Assembly: GCF_004104375.1 (NCBI RefSeq)
Contig: NZ_QOVM01000001.1
Span: 682,001 to 746,000, forward strand
DNA: 64,000 nucleotides
Direction of reading: 5' to 3'
From: Leeuwenhoekiella aequorea
GTDB lineage: Bacteria > Bacteroidota > Bacteroidia > Flavobacteriales > Flavobacteriaceae
Shown here: one piece after another, positions 60,333 to 64,000 of the stretch
Layout of the letters: each line of letters begins with the position of its first letter
How positions within the stretch are numbered: position 1 is the stretch's first letter
The notes under the pieces: generated by a model
Seen by the model: only the letters and a program-made list of their open reading frames with translations
What the model was told of the DNA's origin: nothing
Database searches by the model: none
Made by a program: the position numbers and the translations under genes

Positions 60333-62804
60333 ATGGAAGATGAGTTTGAAATAAGAGATCTGCAAAACTTCTTTGATTTTAAAGGATTTCTAGTCAAAGT
60401 AGTTAGTTGGTGGCCTTTATTTGTGATTTGCATAGGTATTGCATATTACATTGCTCATTATAAAAATGTGCGTAAACAATCTGTATATCGTATGAGTAAT
60501 ATGATTACAGTAAAAGATGACCAAAATCCGTTTTTCACCTCAAATACTAGCTTAACATTTAATTGGGGAGGTACGACAGATAAAGTGCAAACAGCAATTA
60601 TCTTACTACGTTCAAGAAGTCATAATGAAGCTGTTGTTGAAAAGCTTCAGTTCTATGTAGATTATTTAAAACAAGGTGAGTATCATTTAGAAGACATTTA
60701 TGGGTCTACGCCATTTAAGGTAGATGTAAATACCTTAAGACCACAGGTTCTGGATAAAATGGTGAAAGTGGTTTTTCTATCCGATAAAAAATATCGTTTA
60801 GAGATTGACTTTAATGGAGGTTCTGGTTCTGCTCAGAATTACAAAACCAAGGAAATAAGTTCTTTATCACTTCCTCAAAATACGATAGCAAAAGAATACA
60901 ATCTAGGAGACCCTGTAGATTTTCCGTACTTCAATTTTAAGCTAAACCCTACTGATATTCCAGTAGAAATAGGAAAAGAATACCTCATCAAGTTCAATGC
61001 ATTTAACGGTGTTGTAAGTCGTTATCGCGGTATAGGGCTTGATCAAACACCCACTGGATCGAGCATTTTAACTCTTAGTCTTACTGGAACTAATAAAGCA
61101 AGATTAGTAGATTATTTAAACTCTTCTGTAAATGTATTGAGTGAAACTCAGTTAGAACGCAAAAATCTTTTTGCAACTAGAACAATCAAATTTATAGATA
61201 GTAGCCTGGCGGTAAAGACTGCTGAGATGAGTAGTGTTCAAGAAGAATTAGATTCATTTAGAGACAATAACTCATCAGTAGGTATAGGCGGCAGCGAGGA
61301 AGGGTTAATAACTAAGATAACTGAACTTGATGCACAAAAGCAGAATTTAGAACAGCGACTTGATTATTATCAAGATTTAGAGCGCTATTTGAAAACCAGA
61401 GAAGATTATAGTGTAGATATTCCTGCACCTTCAATTACGGGAATAGGAGAAGGAAGTGTAACGCAGAGTGTTTCTAATATCATAGAATTAGCCGAAGAAC
61501 GTAAGAGATTAGCTTATTCCGCAAAACCTAATAACCCTGCCTTTAAAGACTTAGATAGACGTATAAATGCGATTAAATCTGTTTTGTTTGAAAATATGGC
61601 TTCAAGCCAGCAAATTTTAAACAGACAACTGCGAGATGTGCGAAGTGAGATCGCGCAGACCGAATCTCAAATGCGGAAACTCCCTAATGAGCAGCAGCAG
61701 TTATTTGGAATACAAAGACGCTATAATCTGAGTGAAGGTGCTTACGGACTTTTCTTAGATAAACGTAGCCAGGCAGGAATTGTCAAAGCTGCAAATGTTT
61801 CAGATATATTAATCATTGATGAAGCCAAAGATACCGGAGATGGACCAATAGGCCCTAATACCGAGGTGAGTTATGTGATGGCAATTGTGGGAGGTACTGC
61901 TGTGCCTTTAGTTATATTGTTTTTGCTTTTCTTCTTTGATACAAATATTAGCAACCCTAATGAAATTAAGAGGCTTTCTAATATTCCAGTACTTGGTGCA
62001 ATAGGTAAGAGTAGTTTAAAAAGTAGTTTAGTAGTTATTGAAGACCCACGCTCTGCAATCGCAGAGGGATTTAGGGGACTTCGATCTAGTCTTCAGTTTA
62101 TATATAGGAAACAACAAATTGAAGGAGCCAAGACAGTACGTGTCACATCATCTGTGAGTGGTGAAGGGAAAACTTTTTGTAGCATTAATTTAGCCAGTGT
62201 GTTTGCATTAAGTGAACGCAAAACAGTTTTAGTTGGTCTCGATTTACGTAAACCGAAAATATTTGGAGATTTTAATTTGCCATCCGATAAAGGGGTGGTG
62301 AACTATCTAATTGGAGAAGATAATTTAGATACTATAATACAAAATACTCAGATTCCCCATTTAGATGTGATATTAGCAGGATCAGTACCTCCTAATCCAT
62401 CGGAGCTTTTGATGAGTGATCAAATGGATGTTTTAATTGCAGAACTGAAACAAAAATATGACTATATAATTTTAGATACTCCTCCATTAGGACTTGTTTC
62501 TGATGCATTAGAACTTGATGAATATGTAGATGCAACTTTGTATATTATAAGGCAACATTACACTAAGAAAGGGATGCTACGTCTCATAAATGATAAGTAT
62601 AAGAAGAAGGAAATAAATAATATAAGTTTCGTTCTCAATTATTTTTCAGCTAAAAGTAAAATGGGCTATGGTTATGAATATGGTTATAGTTATGGGAAGT
62701 ATGGAGACGCCTACAGACAAAATGGAAATTCTGGCTTGTTTTCAAAAATAAAGAGATATATAAAAGATATTACGAAGTGGTTTAATAACCAATTAGAGAA
62801 ATAA
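60333..62804 (+). CDS. Polysaccharide co-polymerase with tyrosine autokinase domain (Wzc-like)
   Basis: 823 aa. TM1 is at about 24-44 and TM2 at about 510-533; between them is a large periplasmic region with coiled coil (about 290-480). The cytoplasmic BY-kinase has Walker A SSVSGEGKT near residue 609, Walker A' GLDLRKPK and Walker B IILDTPPLG. The C-terminal tail holds a tyrosine cluster (GYGYEYGYSYGKYGDAY), the autophosphorylation site that controls oligomerisation. It starts right after the Wza-like stop and is 3 bases before the ABC permease. Confidence 0.95.
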   Translation: MEDEFEIRDLQNFFDFKGFLVKVVSWWPLFVICIGIAYYIAHYKNVRKQSVYRMSNMITVKDDQNPFFTSNTSLTFNWGGTTDKVQTAIILLRSRSHNEAVVEKLQFYVDYLKQGEYHLEDIYGSTPFKVDVNTLRPQVLDKMVKVVFLSDKKYRLEIDFNGGSGSAQNYKTKEISSLSLPQNTIAKEYNLGDPVDFPYFNFKLNPTDIPVEIGKEYLIKFNAFNGVVSRYRGIGLDQTPTGSSILTLSLTGTNKARLVDYLNSSVNVLSETQLERKNLFATRTIKFIDSSLAVKTAEMSSVQEELDSFRDNNSSVGIGGSEEGLITKITELDAQKQNLEQRLDYYQDLERYLKTREDYSVDIPAPSITGIGEGSVTQSVSNIIELAEERKRLAYSAKPNNPAFKDLDRRINAIKSVLFENMASSQQILNRQLRDVRSEIAQTESQMRKLPNEQQQLFGIQRRYNLSEGAYGLFLDKRSQAGIVKAANVSDILIIDEAKDTGDGPIGPNTEVSYVMAIVGGTAVPLVILFLLFFFDTNISNPNEIKRLSNIPVLGAIGKSSLKSSLVVIEDPRSAIAEGFRGLRSSLQFIYRKQQIEGAKTVRVTSSVSGEGKTFCSINLASVFALSERKTVLVGLDLRKPKIFGDFNLPSDKGVVNYLIGEDNLDTIIQNTQIPHLDVILAGSVPPNPSELLMSDQMDVLIAELKQKYDYIILDTPPLGLVSDALELDEYVDATLYIIRQHYTKKGMLRLINDKYKKKEINNISFVLNYFSAKSKMGYGYEYGYSYGKYGDAYRQNGNSGLFSKIKRYIKDITKWFNNQLEK

Positions 62805-62807
62805 TTA

Positions 62808-63671
62808 ATGAAGGATCAAGATGAGTGGTTGTATGAGATCAATGCTAAACAACCATTAATTGATATAGATTTTAAAGAGATTTGGAGATATAGAGATTTA
62901 CTCTATCTGTTTGTAAGACGGGATATAATTTCTGCTTATAAACAAACTATTTTAGGTCCTTTATGGTATTTAATACAACCTTTATTCACAGGTATTATAT
63001 TCACTTTAGTTTTTAATAATATCGCAAGTATTTCAACGGGGGGTGCGCCACCGTTTTTATTTAATTTAGCTGGTATTACCATGTGGAGCTATTTCGCCCA
63101 GTGTTTAAATAATACTTCAAACACGTTTGCTAGTAATGCCGGTCTTTTTTCAAAAGTATATTTTCCTAGAATTATCTCCCCGATGTCACAGGCTATTTCA
63201 GCCTTATTTAAATTGAGTATTCAGCTTTTTATTTTTGCCTGTTTTTATATGTATTTCGTTGTTAAAGGATCAGAAATACAACCTAATAGTACGCTTTGGT
63301 TTTTCCCTGTTCTTCTGCTTATTGTGGCAGTATTAGGTTTAGGAGCAGGAATGTTGATTTCGTCTTTAACTACTAAATACAGAGATTTTAGAATTTTAAT
63401 TGGCTTTGCGACGACACTTCTTATGTATATATCTGCGGTAATGTACCCGATTTCTGAAGTGCGTAATAGCGCTACTTTAGCGGAGTATACCTGGGTAGTC
63501 GAACTAAATCCTATAGCTATTCTAATTGAAGCTTTTCGATATATGACGTTGAGTGAAGGCTTATTTGAATGGCCTTTACTTACTTATTGCTCAGTGTTGA
63601 GTCTGGTTTTATTTTTTGTTGGTCTTATTGTTTTTAACAGGACGGGGAAGAATTTTATTGATACGATATAA
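62808..63671 (+). CDS. ABC-2 type polysaccharide/polyol phosphate exporter permease (Wzm/TagG-like)
   Basis: 287 aa, six helices. The amphipathic start [40 protein letters not shown] is the ABC2 polysaccharide-permease hallmark, and the second-half [13 protein letters not shown] is also typical. It moves lipid-linked O-antigen or teichoic-type polymers across the inner membrane. Its TAA overlaps the next ATG by one base. Confidence 0.94.
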   Translation: MKDQDEWLYEINAKQPLIDIDFKEIWRYRDLLYLFVRRDIISAYKQTILGPLWYLIQPLFTGIIFTLVFNNIASISTGGAPPFLFNLAGITMWSYFAQCLNNTSNTFASNAGLFSKVYFPRIISPMSQAISALFKLSIQLFIFACFYMYFVVKGSEIQPNSTLWFFPVLLLIVAVLGLGAGMLISSLTTKYRDFRILIGFATTLLMYISAVMYPISEVRNSATLAEYTWVVELNPIAILIEAFRYMTLSEGLFEWPLLTYCSVLSLVLFFVGLIVFNRTGKNFIDTI

Positions 63672-64000
63672 TGAGTAATATTATTCTTAAAGCAGAAAAC
63701 ATTTCAAAACAATATCGCTTAGGCAATGTAGGTTCAGGTACCCTACGCGATGACTTTAAACGGAACTGGGCGCGCATACGAGGGAAAGAAGATCCTTTTT
63801 TAAAAGTAGGTGCAGTTAATGACCGCAGTCAAAAATGTACGGAGGATTATGTCTGGGCATTGCGCGATATTAATTTTGAGGTTCAGCAGGGTGAAGTACT
63901 TGGAATCATCGGTAAAAACGGAGCCGGTAAATCAACGTTATTAAAGATTTTATCACGGGTAACCGCACCCAGTACCGGAGTTATTAAAAGTCGTGGCCGT
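63671..64000 (+). CDS. Polysaccharide ABC exporter ATP-binding protein (Wzt-like), 3' end cut by the window
   Basis: 110 codons read directly from the ATG at 63671 to the edge. The start [14 protein letters not shown], the family-specific insertion before the Walker A (about residues 25-60, with LRDDFKRNW), and [10 protein letters not shown] match TagH/Wzt-type ATPases. Walker [10 protein letters not shown] is at about residues 84-92. The signature and any C-terminal polymer-binding domain lie outside the window. Confidence 0.92.
   Translation, partial: MSNIILKAENISKQYRLGNVGSGTLRDDFKRNWARIRGKEDPFLKVGAVNDRSQKCTEDYVWALRDINFEVQQGEVLGIIGKNGAGKSTLLKILSRVTAPSTGVIKSRGR

Noticed and set aside
1-64000. 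tRNA, rRNA, CRISPR array, insertion sequence, prophage or restriction/defence genes
   Set aside because: No cloverleaf-like T-loop motif, regular spaced repeat, transposase or phage/defence protein was found on reading the intergenic regions and proteins.

Overview
The window reads as an AT-rich chromosome segment from a member of the Bacteroidetes, most likely a marine Flavobacteriaceae. This is an inference from gene content; no ribosomal RNA is present to fix the species. The signs are a PorV-family outer-membrane protein of the type IX secretion lineage, CarboxypepD_reg-like proteins, DUF6702, DUF4920 and DUF4174 proteins, a cyclophilin-FKBP fusion, ribosomal protein THX, weak Shine-Dalgarno sequences, and several promoters of the Bacteroidetes TAnnTTTG type. 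Coding density is high. No gap exceeds 300 bases, and I see no tRNA, rRNA, CRISPR array, insertion sequence or phage gene. Both ends cut through genes.

Layout. 1-6865 is mostly minus strand: a cut serine hydrolase, a thioredoxin-fold lipoprotein, gpmI, an M48 and an M15 peptidase, three small GNAT acetyltransferases and pepE. 6985-11958 is plus strand: two CarboxypepD_reg-like exported proteins, DUF6702, an M1 metallopeptidase and tatA. 12197-15583 is an apparent kynU-kmo-methyltransferase operon. 15666-23609 holds transporters (two MFS, one ABC exporter), a pirin, an SDR and an aldo/keto reductase. 23760-29003 is a light- and redox-related block: two tiny envelope proteins, then a tight operon of flavin reductase, DUF2256, CRY-DASH and an iron-sulfur photolyase, then an old yellow enzyme. 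29247-37585 holds exported MsrA with DUF4174, a coiled-coil protein whose zinc ribbon has lost its cysteines, Nif3, lpxK, a TPR hybrid histidine kinase, gap and lipA. 37797-50000 is mixed housekeeping: a degenerate alpha/beta hydrolase, an MFS protein, crcB, a SRPBCC protein, a MazG-like enzyme, an ABC-F protein, yaaA, THX, the fused immunophilin and ilvE. 50073-59316 carries DUF4920, mnmD, a PorV-like protein, pssA, a Nudix enzyme, the kdsD-tatC-CMD-lptB cluster and recQ. 59442 to the end opens a surface-polysaccharide export operon (Wza-like, Wzc-like kinase, Wzm-like, Wzt-like) that continues past the window.

How the genes work together. Envelope construction is a recurring theme: lpxK, kdsD and lptB for lipopolysaccharide, pssA for phospholipid, Wza/Wzc/Wzm/Wzt for polysaccharide, and TatA and TatC at separate loci. 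A second theme is protection from light and oxidation: two photolyase/cryptochrome paralogs with a flavin reductase, MsrA, YaaA and flavin or NADPH reductases. The least explained parts are the photolyase operon with its DUF2256 partner, the CarboxypepD_reg/DUF6702/M1 block, and the methyltransferase attached to the kynurenine genes. None is proven to be a new system from sequence alone.
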